Positions 47,901 through 57,688 of a DNA stretch of 64,000 nt are shown here, in pieces. The notes under the pieces are model-generated. The model ran no database searches and was not told where the DNA came from. It worked only from the letters and a program-made list of their open reading frames with translations. Source of the DNA: Enoplolaimus lenunculus (Eukaryota; Nematoda; Enoplea; Enoplida; Thoracostomopsidae). Numbering within the stretch: the stretch's first letter is position 1; each line of letters opens with the position of its first letter. The DNA lies in NCBI GenBank assembly GCA_030248215.1, contig JASANG010003984.1, positions 62,001 to 126,000 of the forward strand, written 5' to 3'. The position numbers and the translations under genes were made by a program.

Positions 47901-48968
47901 ATTGAAGCTGTAATTGATGATGGGAAAGTAGTCACTGGAGGTAATGTTATTGGTCTTGTTTTGTATGTTATGGGGCGTTACGTAGGTTTGCGAAAGATTT
48001 TATGTCTACTTCCAGGGTGGCAAGGAATCCAGATGTGACGGGGTTTGAATTCGTTGCTAATTCGCCGAATCCAAGGCTTGCATTTTACAGCTTTCCGATA
48101 TATCAATGATTTTGCTTCAGAATGAATACCAACACAACGCTAGCCGCATAACTTTTAAAGTTCTGTAATTTGTGACCTGAGGCAAAAAATATTGATTTAT
48201 ATAACAAGTTATTTAAAAATTTTATTGCATAAAAAATTAAACGTACGTATTATGTTGCCGAACATTGGTGGATTCGGCTTATTCACATCCCAATCCGACC
48301 CGTTAATTTTAGCGGAATCAGAAGCTTTGTTGCCATCCTGAATGTGTTATACATAAGTTTTACACTGATTTTGGATTTCGGAGGTATATGCATAATTTTA
48401 TTATATTGGTGTATTAAAGGTTTCGGTCGAAACTTTTTCCAAATTTCTGACTTGTGTGCACGAAGTGTGAAGCTGAAAATTTTATGCAGCCCGATATTTA
48501 GGCTTTGACTAAAAATCTGATTCGCGGCTGGCTTTTTATTCTCTGGGATTTTTCACATTATTGTAATTATTTTTATGTAAGCGACAGTAGTATTTTGTTT
48601 TTGTTGTATATTTTGCAGGCGTTGCCGACTTAAATATTACTCAATTGAGAGCGTTGCATAGTTCGGCGCGAATTAAACCAAGCATAAATCATTACAATAT
48701 CGCAGCGTGTTGCACAGTACCACCAGAACTTCAAGAATTTGCGAAAACAAACAATATTCAGTTGTTGACGCACAACGATCCGGCACAATTTCTAGCACCG
48801 GAGACCGTTTTTCAGCTGCTTCATGATGAACTTGGCCTTGTGGAGTCGGAAGCTCGTCAATGGAAATCTAAAATGGTGTTACGGGTAGCGGTCATGGCAA
48901 AACAGCGCGCTGTGATTACAACGAAAGCTTATGCTGTGTGTTTGGCGAAGCATGGGGATGGAGATTGA
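44960..48968 (+). CDS. GCLM: GCLM, glutamate-cysteine ligase regulatory subunit
   Basis: GCLM binds the catalytic subunit GCLC and raises its efficiency in the first step of glutathione synthesis, in the cytosol. Exons: 44960-45244, 47607-47940, 48619-48968 (stop included), with donors GTGCGT and GTAATG and acceptors TTTCAG and TTGCAG. Phases join exactly; 322 residues against 274 in human. Recognition comes from FHIYTCNIIAWKELHQ (human LHLQTGNLLNWGRLRK), IESLIVAFPP (human LDSVIIASPP), KVVTGGVADLNITQLRAL and NIQLLTHNDP at residues 252-261. The last is the family's most conserved block. Residues about 137-182 form an Asp/Glu-rich insert (DDNEDDFIQNDDNDDNQDE) absent from the human protein. The start ATG is the first in frame and lies 20 bp after a SINE. 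A further 5' untranslated exon cannot be excluded. Confidence 0.95.
45245..46851. other. GCLM intron 1, first part
   Basis: AT-rich unique intron sequence. Minus-strand frames at 45513-45752 and 45825-46064 lack homology that I can recognise. A short duplication AACAAGGCGG(G/A)ATACAG is near 45795-45845. Confidence 0.4.
46852..47134 (-). mobile_element. MITE, GGCCAATCTGCTATT family copy 2 (GCLM intron 1)
   Basis: ATATGTTGTAGGCCAATCTG and CAGAATGGTCTACGACATAT are inverted ends next to TA-rich flanks, which fits a TA target site. Inner TTAGTAATTGGCCTAGGCCA repeats allow further hairpins. Inverted relative to the copy at 17450. Confidence 0.82.
48013..48340. mobile_element. hAT-type MITE, family N copy 2 (GCLM intron 2)
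   Basis: CAGGGTGGCAAGGAATCCAG to AGCTTTGTTGCCATCCTG. The core ATTGATTTATATAACAAGTT is shared with the SMG9-intron copy at 29958. No exact 8-bp duplication remains. Confidence 0.72.
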
Positions 48969-48989
48969 GATTAATGAGAATGTAGCCAG

Positions 48990-49371
48990 ATGGGTGCAAC
49001 CGAAATTGCAGTTCCGGTTTTTTACCTTCCGGTTCCGTTTTCGGTAAAGTTTAACCTGAATTAAAAAAACCAGTATTAAATTTTGGTCGGTGAAATTAAG
49101 ATATTTTACTAAAAATGACGATAAAAGTTAAATAGATTTCATTAGTATAGTAAGTAAACCTTGACAATCGCCGAAAATAAACAAGGTAGATTCCGCTTCC
49201 GTGGATTATGACAATCTAAAATACAGTGGATAAAGTGAATACCTGTCTCCAACTAGGGTTATTTTACCAATAATATTGCAAAAAACAAAATTAAAATGAA
49301 TTTTTGATGACATGTATTTTTCATTTTTTCAAATTTCGGTTCCGTTAAATTGTAATTCCGGTTGCACTCTG
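48990..49371 (-). mobile_element. hAT-type MITE, family C copy 2, just after the GCLM stop
   Basis: ATGGGTGCAACCGAAATTGC to TAATTCCGGTTGCACTCTG, flanked by the exact 8-mer GTAGCCAG at 48982-48989 and 49372-49379. It begins 21 bp after the GCLM stop codon, so it probably lies in the GCLM 3' untranslated region. It is the inverse of the copy at 10934. Confidence 0.88.
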
Positions 49372-49701
49372 GTAGCCAGATACAGAGTCAAAATAACGAA
49401 ACCGACAGTGAAGAAAATAGCATAAGCGCAAAATACCTGGAATTATCTTTTCACAAAGTTTCAGTGTGTTTCACTGTTTTGAGTTAGTTTTTATTTTTTG
49501 ACTTGCATCTTAGTAAGCAGGGAGTTGTATTCTCAGGTAGCATTGTATTAAATTTTTTGATGTTCTCGACGTTGTATATTTTTATGTTCAGTTTCAAACT
49601 CGTTTAGATTAATCTGCTATGGTTTGAAAACATATCAATTAGTATGATGTTAACATACATTGGTGCCTGACCGTGTGTAATTATTTATTTTTCGTGGTTT
49701 A

Positions 49702-49707
49702 ATAAAC
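49702..49707 (+). promoter_or_regulatory. Candidate GCLM polyadenylation signal
   Basis: AATAAA in GGTTTAATAAACATATTT, the first clear signal after the GCLM stop codon and downstream of the MITE. If used, the transcript includes the MITE. Inferred from the motif alone. Confidence 0.35.
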
Positions 49708-50403
49708 ATATTTACGTTAAATGTTTTCCTTTATGTACTTAATATTGTCTGTTTCAGTACAAAATCTTTTCTCGGAAAGTATATTTATCTAGAAAATAAT
49801 TTATCCAATTAGAGAAGTTTGTTTTGTAGTTCAATTTTAGTTCCGTTCCTCAACCTAGTGTCGGTTGCAGGGCTAATCTAGCGTATGACAACGAGAAAGA
49901 GATCAATGACATAAATATATACTAAATTGTCGGTAATCTGTTCAAACTCTAAAACGACATGCGAGTGTAAATACGTCGTCGTTTGCCGTACTTTGTACGA
50001 AAGGTTTTTTATAATGCAGTTGTGAAGATGACCTGGACTAACTAGCCAATATATTATTGAAGTTCATTAAAGCTGGTGTTGGTTTTGTAATTGTATAGTC
50101 TGAGCGTTTGGGTACCCTGAACGTGGTAATAGAAGTGGAAATCAAACTCAGCTCGCTGAATGACACAGCTTTCATAAAAGAAAAAAATCACTATCAAAAT
50201 TGGCGAAGCCTTCGACAGATATTCTGCAGGTGCAGGAGGGCGGGGTAGTGTGCCGTACGCGAACCTCCGAGGGCGTATTAAACGGATAGTTGGCATTTCT
50301 TGCAAAATCCACTTTACTACAAATTTATCATAGTATAAAACTGTGCGCAGAATCTATAAGCCGCACTATCATTTTTTACGATAGGTGTAAATGCATTAAT
50401 ACC
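49708..50403. other. Intergenic sequence
   Basis: No gene was recognised. The minus-strand frame at 50054-50305 shows no family resemblance. Confidence 0.4.
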
Positions 50404-50640
50404 AGGATGCAACCGGAGGTGAACGGAGCCGGAGGACAACGAAACACGCCGGAGCCGGAAGTGAGGCGAAATTAGGTAGTAAAATGAGGGTTTAGTTAAT
50501 TTTAGCAAATATCTGCAAACACTTAAAAAAATGGTGAGTCAAATTGATTCTCCGAAATAGAAACCAAAATGCCTCAAAGTTGAAAAACGGATTTTCTTAA
50601 AGCCTCTACGACCTAAGCCAGTTTCTAACCTCTGCCCATG
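50404..50640 (+). mobile_element. hAT-type MITE family D, left part only
   Basis: CAGGATGCAACCGGAGGTGA, then GGAGCCGGAGGACAACGAAA and GCCGGAAGTGAGGCGAAATT. Near 50528 a stray AAAAATGGTGAGTCAAATTG is the arm of the GAGTCAAA MITE family, so the element is itself interrupted or rearranged. Confidence 0.6.
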
Positions 50641-50691
50641 GGAAATATCATCCCTGTTCGCGAAACAAACTGCCAAACGACTGCGCCAACC

Positions 50692-50792
50692 CAGGCCCGC
50701 AGCGTTAGCACCTTGTTACGGGGGCTAAAAAATTTTCAGGAGGCGCATTCAAGGATTTTCCGTGAGTTAATACAAGCAAGGTTGAAAATTTA
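50692..50792 (+). mobile_element. GGCCCGTAGCC-family MITE, left half
   Basis: AGGCCCGCAGCGTTAGCACC, AGGAGGCGCATTCAAGGATT and AAGCAAGGTTGAAAATT. The right half is absent; a family D element begins 27 bp further on. Confidence 0.6.
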
Positions 50793-50818
50793 TTTCGTAA
50801 TTTTATACCATGGTACAA

Positions 50819-51171
50819 CTGGAGGTCTGCCTCCGGCTTCGGCAGAAAATCGGCCTCCGGCTCCGGTAAAATTTTTGCCGGAGGTTCCGGCAATTTCGGT
50901 AGTAAAATTTTGCATAATTTTGTAAAATTTATCTGTTTGAACGCGTTATGTTTTACTTTTGTCACAATTTTCAGGAAAGAATTTCCGAAAATTCGCAGAA
51001 AATTAGCGTAAAACCAAACAAATTAACAACATATTACAGATATTGGCTAAAATTAACTAGTTAACCAGCATCGTTACTACCAAATTTTGTCTCTACTCCG
51101 GTTCCGACTCTGGTTCCGGCAAGTTTCGTTGACCTCCGGCTCCGGTATTTTTCACCTCCGGTTGCACCATG
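50819..51171 (-). mobile_element. hAT-type MITE, family D
   Basis: CATGGTACAACTGGAGGTCT to CACCTCCGGTTGCACCATG. The flanks TTTTATAC and ATATATAC agree at six of eight bases. It has two or three CTCCGGCTCCGGTA-type units at each end, the probable starting state for the 26-bp satellite at 20577. Confidence 0.75.
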
Positions 51172-51639
51172 ATATATACGTGAGACATAAGTTTTAGCGT
51201 GAAAATAAACTGAATACCGGTATTTCTATGACTGAAACGAAAAAGGATATATGGTTACATCCAGCCTCCGGTTGTATTATACTGTGGAGAACAATTCTCT
51301 AGGGTTTTGGGGTCCGAAAAAAACGGTTTGTTCACTCTGAAATCAACGTTTGACATTTAATATGTATTTAAAAAGTTTAGTAAACCTGACCTAAACAATA
51401 AAATGTTTCACGTTTTTGAACGTTTCAGTGCTTATGGATATTGTGTGTGGCATATCGAACGTTATTGCGGCACCACGCATTCAAACATAAAAAAACAGCA
51501 GTACTATTTGTGCGCAAAGGAAGTGTCTGATAATATATTGCAGTTTTTACTAAACATAATTGCATAATTGTAATTGGTAATATACTGATATCTGCGAACG
51601 GAGTTCTTGAACTCTAAAGGTACTTTTGATATGCTTCTA

Positions 51640-52175
51640 GAGCACCGAGTACGGAGCTTGTTGGAGGTAATAAAATCTACAAGCGAACACCCTGCAATTG
51701 GACAGAAACATTTTTTCTGCTTAAGTTAATCCGTTAGCTAGTGGAACCTGTGTATGTACGGGTACGCGTTTTATACGGGTTAGTTACTGTAAAGAGATGA
51801 ATTGCCACAATTTTGACGGTGTGTCCAGCAAAAGTTGTTGTTAACGATTCATATGCATTAGAATCGGAAGGAATACTGTGCGAGAATATGCTACAGCGTC
51901 AGTGGTTTTATACAGAACGAATTTACGATCAAGTCAGTGAGACATCCATTCCAACGTTGTTCTTGTGGTTCTCAGTTTCTTTAGCATATAAAAGATTCAT
52001 CGATATAAATTTTTTTCACATGTGTGTACAAAACTATGAGATTGCTTTCAGATTTTGATAACCAAACCCATGATTAAGTAACTGTGCTTACGTATTTATT
52101 TTTGCAGACAATACGTCATATATTGTGCAATGCACCATCGAGCTTTGATGACATGATTACTTCATATGTTTAATA
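51640..52175 (+). other. Possible small multi-exon gene or 5' leader, unassigned
   Basis: Three exon-like pieces: ATGCTTCTAGAGCACCGAG followed by a GTAATA donor (51632-51667); a stretch reading NDSYALESEGILCENMLQRQ and WFYTERIYDQ before GTCAGT (51827-51931); and, after TTTTTGCAG, a piece reading TIRHILCNAPSSFDDMITSY and a stop (about 52109-52172). Pieces two and three join in phase, but piece one does not join piece two cleanly. I recognise no family. It could be a short gene or untranslated leader exons of the next gene. Confidence 0.3.
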
Positions 52176-52245
52176 TGGGCTTAATGCCCACCGCCGATTT
52201 TTTGCGCAATTCAGAAGCAAAGCTTATTTCACTTCACAATTCCTA

Positions 52246-53124
52246 ATGTCAGTAGTTCATTCAACATCCAGATTTAAGTCGTTGCTAGTCAAACTTAAAC
52301 CAACGAAAAGAATCGATTGGGTAAACTTTGTCAGTCGTTTGAGTAAGTATAGATCTGGTCCGTTTGTGTAGCCAAATTGTGCCGACGTGGTATCTATTTC
52401 CAGATTTTGAACATATATGGCTGTATTGTTTATACCGTAGTTTTAGCGCAACAAAAGTATGCAAATTATTGTTATTACAGGCATAAGTTAAATTTACGTT
52501 TCTAACTCATTGTGTTGGCTCTATCGTGTACATAGCAAATGATTATAAAGCCGTCCAAAATGTACGCATTCATTGCGTTTCATTTTTACTAAAATTAATT
52601 ACACTATATTCGTCTGTTCCTTGCGCCTTAAACTAAAACAATACAAAAGCATTTGCTATATTTCAGCTTTCGCAGTGCTTGGGTTGGTGCTGCCGCCGTT
52701 TATATTCCAAGACGATGATCCAGATGAAGTGCACGATTACGATTACGATAAACCAAAAGTTCGAAAAATGATCACGTCAATCGAACAGTCATTAGAAACG
52801 CGGTTGGATGATGTGTTACGTCGATTGGAACGAGAAAACGCTGAAAGACGCTTAATCAACGAGCGCCGGTTGGCGAAACATTTAAACGCTGAAGAATTTA
52901 GTCGTGTACGCGGAGAAATTCAAAAACGTTTCGAGTCACTTGATGATCGGCTGCATTCCAGTGCAGCGCGGACTGCTGATGCAATTGATGAAAACGCAGC
53001 TGCGATACAAAAATTGCAACAACATTTAGCACGCAATGAGCAAGTGATGATTGAACAGGATAAACAGATTAAGTTGCTTGAACGGATTTTGCTCAAGAGA
53101 TCTGGGGTTTTTGATGATAAATGA
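52246..53124 (+). CDS. Single-pass coiled-coil protein, unrecognised, two exons
   Basis: Exons 52246-52342 and 52667-53124 join in phase across a GTAAGT...TTTCAG intron and give 184 residues. The N-terminus is basic (MSVVHSTSRFKSLLVKLKPT) and is followed by a hydrophobic segment FAVLGLVLPPFIF (about 34-46), then an acidic stretch DDDPDEVHDYDYD. From about residue 65 to 175 it is rich in Glu/Arg/Leu/Gln with heptad-like spacing (LEQ-like ETRLDDVLRRLERENAERR, KLQQHLARNEQVMIEQDKQI). That pattern suits a membrane- or mitochondrion-anchored protein with a helical coiled-coil tail. I do not recognise the family. The first ATG of the first exon was taken as start; an upstream exon could exist. Confidence 0.75.
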
Positions 53125-53627
53125 ATAATGATGGTATATGCTCTCTGTTTTGAGTTCCAATTGGTGGAACAGTAGTGCTACAATGGTATGAGAAGGATCT
53201 ACATAACAGTTAACGATAGCTGTATAATGATGATTTTGGTTTCGTGTGAAACCGTGTTTGATTTAAACTTATGCGTCCCTCGGGATAAATTTTCCCAGGT
53301 TATCGAGTGGCAAATTTTAATATTCTCAAGCGTCAATCCTACCTTAACATAACATTGAAAACAGACATACTATGATGTGTCAAATAGAAACGCGAGTTAG
53401 CGTAACGTTATATCGGTTTTCATTATTTAGACAATGTTGACGAATGGAAATTTTGAAATTTTACTTTACTTACAGCAACCATAATATGTCGTTTCTAGTG
53501 CCTGGCTGGGAGAGGTTATTATGAATTCGCGTTATCATTATACTAGTCAATTCGACCTTTGTGTTAAGTCTGTGGCGATGTCTCGTGCAACTGGACGGCA
53601 AGCTCTGAAAAAGTGGCCTACACACAA

Positions 53628-53633
53628 AATAAA
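53628..53633 (+). promoter_or_regulatory. Candidate polyadenylation signal
   Basis: AATAAA about 500 bp after the stop codon of the coiled-coil gene, the first clear one on this strand. Motif evidence only. Confidence 0.3.
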
Positions 53634-53802
53634 TTGTCTTATATCCACGAACTATTGTCTGAACTTCATGACTATTATGTCTTAATACAGACTTCAGACA
53701 TATATGTGTTGAATTCCAGGACTTATATTTGTTAAATTTTTCAGAAATATGGGTCGGAAAATTTTCAAACTGAAATTTAAGACTTTGTTTCCTGAATGAC
53801 TA

Positions 53803-54030
53803 ATGTCCCATTTACACGTGCAAGTTTTTGCAGCGAGAACTTGCAGCTGCACCTTGCACGAAATATTTGCAGCTGCAAGTATTTTCAAAGGAAGATTCCG
53901 ATCGACCAATCAAACTGCAGGCGCAAGAAATTCAAGCGACTTGCAACTGCAATCACAGGTGCAAATAACATTATGTAGCATGAACTACAGTGAATAATCT
54001 GTGGGGTTGCATGGGACATGCTGTCCCATG
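53803..54030. repeat. Inverted, CAG/CTGCA-rich repeat (probable MITE)
   Basis: GTCCCATTTACACGTGCAAG on the left, with TTGCAGCTGCA and GCAAGTATTTTC units in both orientations, and CACAGGTGCAAATAACATTA on the right. CATGGGACATGCTGTCCCATG at 54009-54029 is a near-palindrome that echoes the first GTCCCAT. No second copy is in the window. Confidence 0.5.
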
Positions 54031-55500
54031 TTGATTCCACATCAACTACAGAATTGGTCAACCATATATAAGGTCAGCAGAACAACTGAATTTCATACCA
54101 CAATGATGTACAAATCCCTGTTGTCATGTCAACTACACATACATGTGTGCTAGTGTCATATGATATAAGAGGACGTTATAGTGAATATCATATGATATTC
54201 CCAATTTAGTACGAATATATGACATTCAACTGACAGCTGCATAACAACATATGACTCTGCGGACAATGATAACTGTCGCAAGTTCTTTGCTGGACTACTA
54301 GGCGAGATCTGAATACTCAAAACGACGCACTAAATTTTATGCAGAATATGTCAGGCGTTTGAACTAAAGCTCAAATACTAAAGGTTTTTTACACCCGCCT
54401 TTTGAGTCCGCCTGCGAATTTCATACGATGCTAGCATTCCTGTCTGTCAATATCATATGACATTCGGCATACACAATACCTAGATATGTAATACATACAC
54501 GGACACCTGTCAAATTGTAATACGGGGTCGACAGACAACAGGGAGAATGCCATGTGACATCGACATAGTACAACGTTGTGATTCGGTTATGGTACATATT
54601 AGCAGACAAGTGCGGTTTTTGGAATGTGATATAGGGTGACTAACCAGACAAAATGCTACTCAATGTTTTGATAGGGACAAATCGTGTCACTCGCTTCCCA
54701 AGTTTTAACGCGAACCCCGCATCAATTGTGGTTGCACTTTGTTTAAAATTTCGTGTACATTTAACTGTATTAAATAAACGACTGTAAATCTGTAAATAAT
54801 CCGAGTAACTAATCGATGTTTGCTCCTGAACACAAATTTGAAAAGACGCGAATTCGAATTTAAGCGTTACACGACTGGATCTCGAGGTTTCGACAATCAA
54901 TGCAATGTTCAGGATATCTGCAAACTATGATTTCTTGTATATTCTTCCGTTTTCAGTTGTTGCATACTACCAGGCTTTCGGACTACGTACTTTCGTAACA
55001 CAAATATTATGTTCAAGTCAATTTCTGTTGTGGAACACCATAAGTATCAGGGTGCAAACGATAATCTAATATCCGGCTGAGCCTGATAATTCAAATCTAA
55101 TGCTAGATTGCTTTCAAATATCAGAACGTGGCTAACATGTTTCCTTCAGTGGCCGGAGGCATCCGAAGTGTTTACGTGACAAAGTTTAACATTTCACACT
55201 GATTCATAGGCTTAGCCTTATGAATTGGAATATGCTGATTGCTGAGAGGTTACGCCCAATAAAACTGGTGAGCCTCATGATACTATAGATTGGGTCCTGA
55301 AGATTTGGACCAATATTACTTTTAGCAATATAAAACAGACAAAACATGTGGCTAAGTTTAAGTTTCCTCAGCATAAACACAAGTCTAAAACAAAGCTTAA
55401 GCCTAAAGCCGAAGCAAAACAATGAGTCTATAAACTATTAAACTATAATAAGCCTGCTCAATTGCGGTCTAGTGAGAAAGCGGGCGGTAGCGAATTCGAA
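54031..55500. other. Intergenic sequence with TTAGGC-like fragments
   Basis: Short CATATGATATTC / ATATCATATGA inverted words lie at 54160-54200. Two pieces of the TTAGGC-core MITE family are at about 55205-55255 and 55360-55420 (AAGCTTAAGCCTAAAGCCG). Minus-strand frames at 54640-54900 and 55204-55422 are not recognisable proteins. Confidence 0.45.
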
Positions 55501-55653
55501 CCATGTATAGAATGGCCGGATAGATTTCCGGAGGGGCTATAATAGAATCAGTTTAAGCTTTAGACTATTTTTTTGCTTAAGCTTAGGAATAGGCTCATCC
55601 ATACGCTTAGGGTTAGGAATTCGTTTACTACTATTCCGGTCGTTCTATACATG
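55501..55653 (+). mobile_element. TTAGGC-core MITE, CCATGTATAGAA ends
   Basis: CCATGTATAGAATGGCCGGA and TCCGGTCGTTCTATACATGG are inverted ends. The core has AAGCTTTAGACTATTTTTTT, GCTTAAGCTTAGGAATAGGC and CGCTTAGGGTTAGGAATTCG. It is a sister of the family with ATGTTACTTTAAG ends. Confidence 0.78.
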
Positions 55654-55842
55654 GGCCGCGAATCCAAGCGGGGGTGTATGGGCGTGCTACCCCCAGCAGT
55701 AATATTTTTGGGATAAAATGGTAAATGTCCCTACCTTACAATTTTGTCCCTCGTAATGTTTTTGTGATAAAATTATATGGTCCCGTCCTTGCAATTTCCC
55801 CCTCAGAAAGTTTTGTGGTAAAAAATGAATAGGTCCCTTCTA

Positions 55843-56036
55843 CACTGTAAAAAATGGTGAGTCAAATGGACTCTCCGAAATAGGCTTTTCCGGACTACAC
55901 AAACGAAGTCAAAATTCGACTCCGCAAGAATCAAATTCAACTCAATGAATCGCTCAGTGAGTCCAATATGACTCAGTTTGTGGACTCCGGAAAAGCCTAT
56001 TTCGGAGAGTGATTTGACTCACAATTTTTTGCCGTG
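55843..56036. mobile_element. Hairpin MITE (GAGTCAAA family), copy 1
   Basis: TA-flanked. The arms start CACTGTAAAAAATGGTGAGT and end ACTCACAATTTTTTGCCGTG. Each arm is about 85 bp and carries TCTCCGAAATAGGCTTTTCC. GAGTC/GACTC words inside each arm make small secondary hairpins. Open frames crossing it (55978-56304) are incidental. This is the most diverged of the three copies. Confidence 0.85.
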
Positions 56037-56304
56037 TATCTTGCATACTTCCCAAGAAAATTTTTTGGTGAACAATTGCGTTTCAAAAGATTCACCTGCT
56101 CGCCCACCGTCAGAAATTTCTGGATTCGCCGCTGAAAGCGGGGCACGACTCAAAAGTAGCATGGGTTTATTAATCAGTAGCAATCTTGCAATCCGAATTG
56201 TATGTTTTACGCTCTTAACAATTAGCTTGTGGGACATGGTACTTCCTTTAGAGCAACAAGCTAAAACAAGTGCCCAAGAAACGAAAATTGAGGTTGGGAA
56301 ATAA

Positions 56305-56689
56305 AAAAACGCGAAATCGACTTTTGAAGATCCGAAATAGAAAAGTTAATTTCGGATATCCGGCAACAATTGCCGGATTGGAAAAAATCCGATTCCCATA
56401 ACTAAAGAACATACTGTTTTGTAGCTACATACGTCTTGTGCACCTCTGGTATTGGTTATATTGAATAATCTATACTAATATTGAAGCAGGTTATACAAGT
56501 TCCTCGAGGACTTTTCTGGTTCATATGTAAAAGATTTTGTGAACAGCCCAGCACATCACACACGCAGATGTTTTAATTATACATTTGCTTCATTCACATT
56601 AATATATTGGCATAAAAAATAATTGTCAAAATTACGAAGAACCGTAATTTTAGTTAAACGAAAATTCCTGGCCCATGCAATATAGATGT
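56305..56689. other. Intergenic sequence
   Basis: A short ATCCGGCAAC / TTGCCGGATTG inverted pair is near 56355-56380. No gene was recognised. Confidence 0.4.
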
Positions 56690-56870
56690 GTGGCGGACCG
56701 TTTTTGCGCGAGACGGATATGCAGTAAAAGCTTTAGACTATTTTTTACTTAGGCTTAGGTATAGGTCTAGTCTTATCCTTACCCTGGCCCATGTAGATCA
56801 CGGGCGGAACGTATTTCTTCTGGATTAGAAAAGAGTAAGCTTACACTTTAGACTAATTTTTTATTTCTAG
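56690..56870 (+). mobile_element. TTAGGC-core MITE fragments, two in series
   Basis: AAAGCTTTAGACTATTTTTT with ACTTAGGCTTAGGTATAGG, then TGGCCCATGTAGATCACGG and a second CACTTTAGACTAATTTTTTA. It appears to be one partial copy inserted beside or joined to another. Confidence 0.6.
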
Positions 56871-57019
56871 CCAAACAAGTTTAAGTTTCGCAGAAAACCG
56901 CTCGTTTCTCAGCCCCACGCGCAAAATTTCATTTGCTACTAAAGATAATGCGTTATCAAATGGAATCACTGTCGCAGACAACAACTAAACTATCTAATTT
57001 CGCGTCCTCTCCAATATGT

Positions 57020-57081
57020 CTTGTTGATCTCTGGCTCAGGTTTCAGTTTTGGTACTTTTCACCTCCGGTTGCACCCTGCAC
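57020..57081. mobile_element. hAT-type MITE family D right end only
   Basis: TTGATCTCTGGCTCAGGTTT to CACCTCCGGTTGCACCCTG. The left end is missing. Confidence 0.55.
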
Positions 57082-57164
57082 TGTCATATCAACTAAATAA
57101 TGTCAATAACCGTGAGTTGTGAATAAATTCTGCCACCCAGTGCATCGTCATTATTATCGCAGCA

Positions 57165-57330
57165 CTATTTCCTAACGACAATCGGAACAGCATCGTTAAG
57201 AGAAATTTCACGTATCCCAAGTTCCGCAACGTCTATTTCAATCGACTGACTGTAGCCACTAGAATGCTGACGAGTGGGGTGCAAGTCCAACCACAAACTG
57301 GACAGCGTTTTTGCGCTTTCTGCCTTTGCT
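57165..57330 (-). other. Possible terminal exon of an unidentified minus-strand gene
   Basis: After an acceptor-like CACATAG the minus strand reads AKTLSSLWLDLHPTRQHSSG and then SQSIEIDVAELGIREISLND, ending AVPIVVRK and a stop. The composition looks protein-like, but I found no partner exon in the 330 bp before MED21 and recognise no family. Confidence 0.3.
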
Positions 57331-57688
57331 ATGTGCGTGTGTATGTAGTACATTTAAATGCAAAAATATGTGATTTAGATACCATACTTTGATAAACATT
57401 TTATGCACAACGTTGAAACTGGTGTAAATTATGTTTAATAATCAGAAATTGTACATTTTGTGTTTGTTTTGCAAGGGGTTTGGGAAAAGTAGGAAGAGGT
57501 CAATTAGGGGAAGGGGTCGGAGTGAGGGGAGCTAGAAGGTACGTGGCAGCTCCACCTTCTCGGTAAGAAAACCGCAGAAACCGTACCGTATCTGTTATCT
57601 ACAAAATGGAACAGAGTATTACAAAATACTGGAGCAGGATGATGTCCATTTTTTGTTAAAGTTGGTTTTTGATTGAACCAGATGTCTA

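Noticed and set aside
55978-56304. A 108-codon plus-strand gene
   Set aside because: Its first part is the arm of a hairpin MITE, the rest is not recognisable, and there are no splice or start features.
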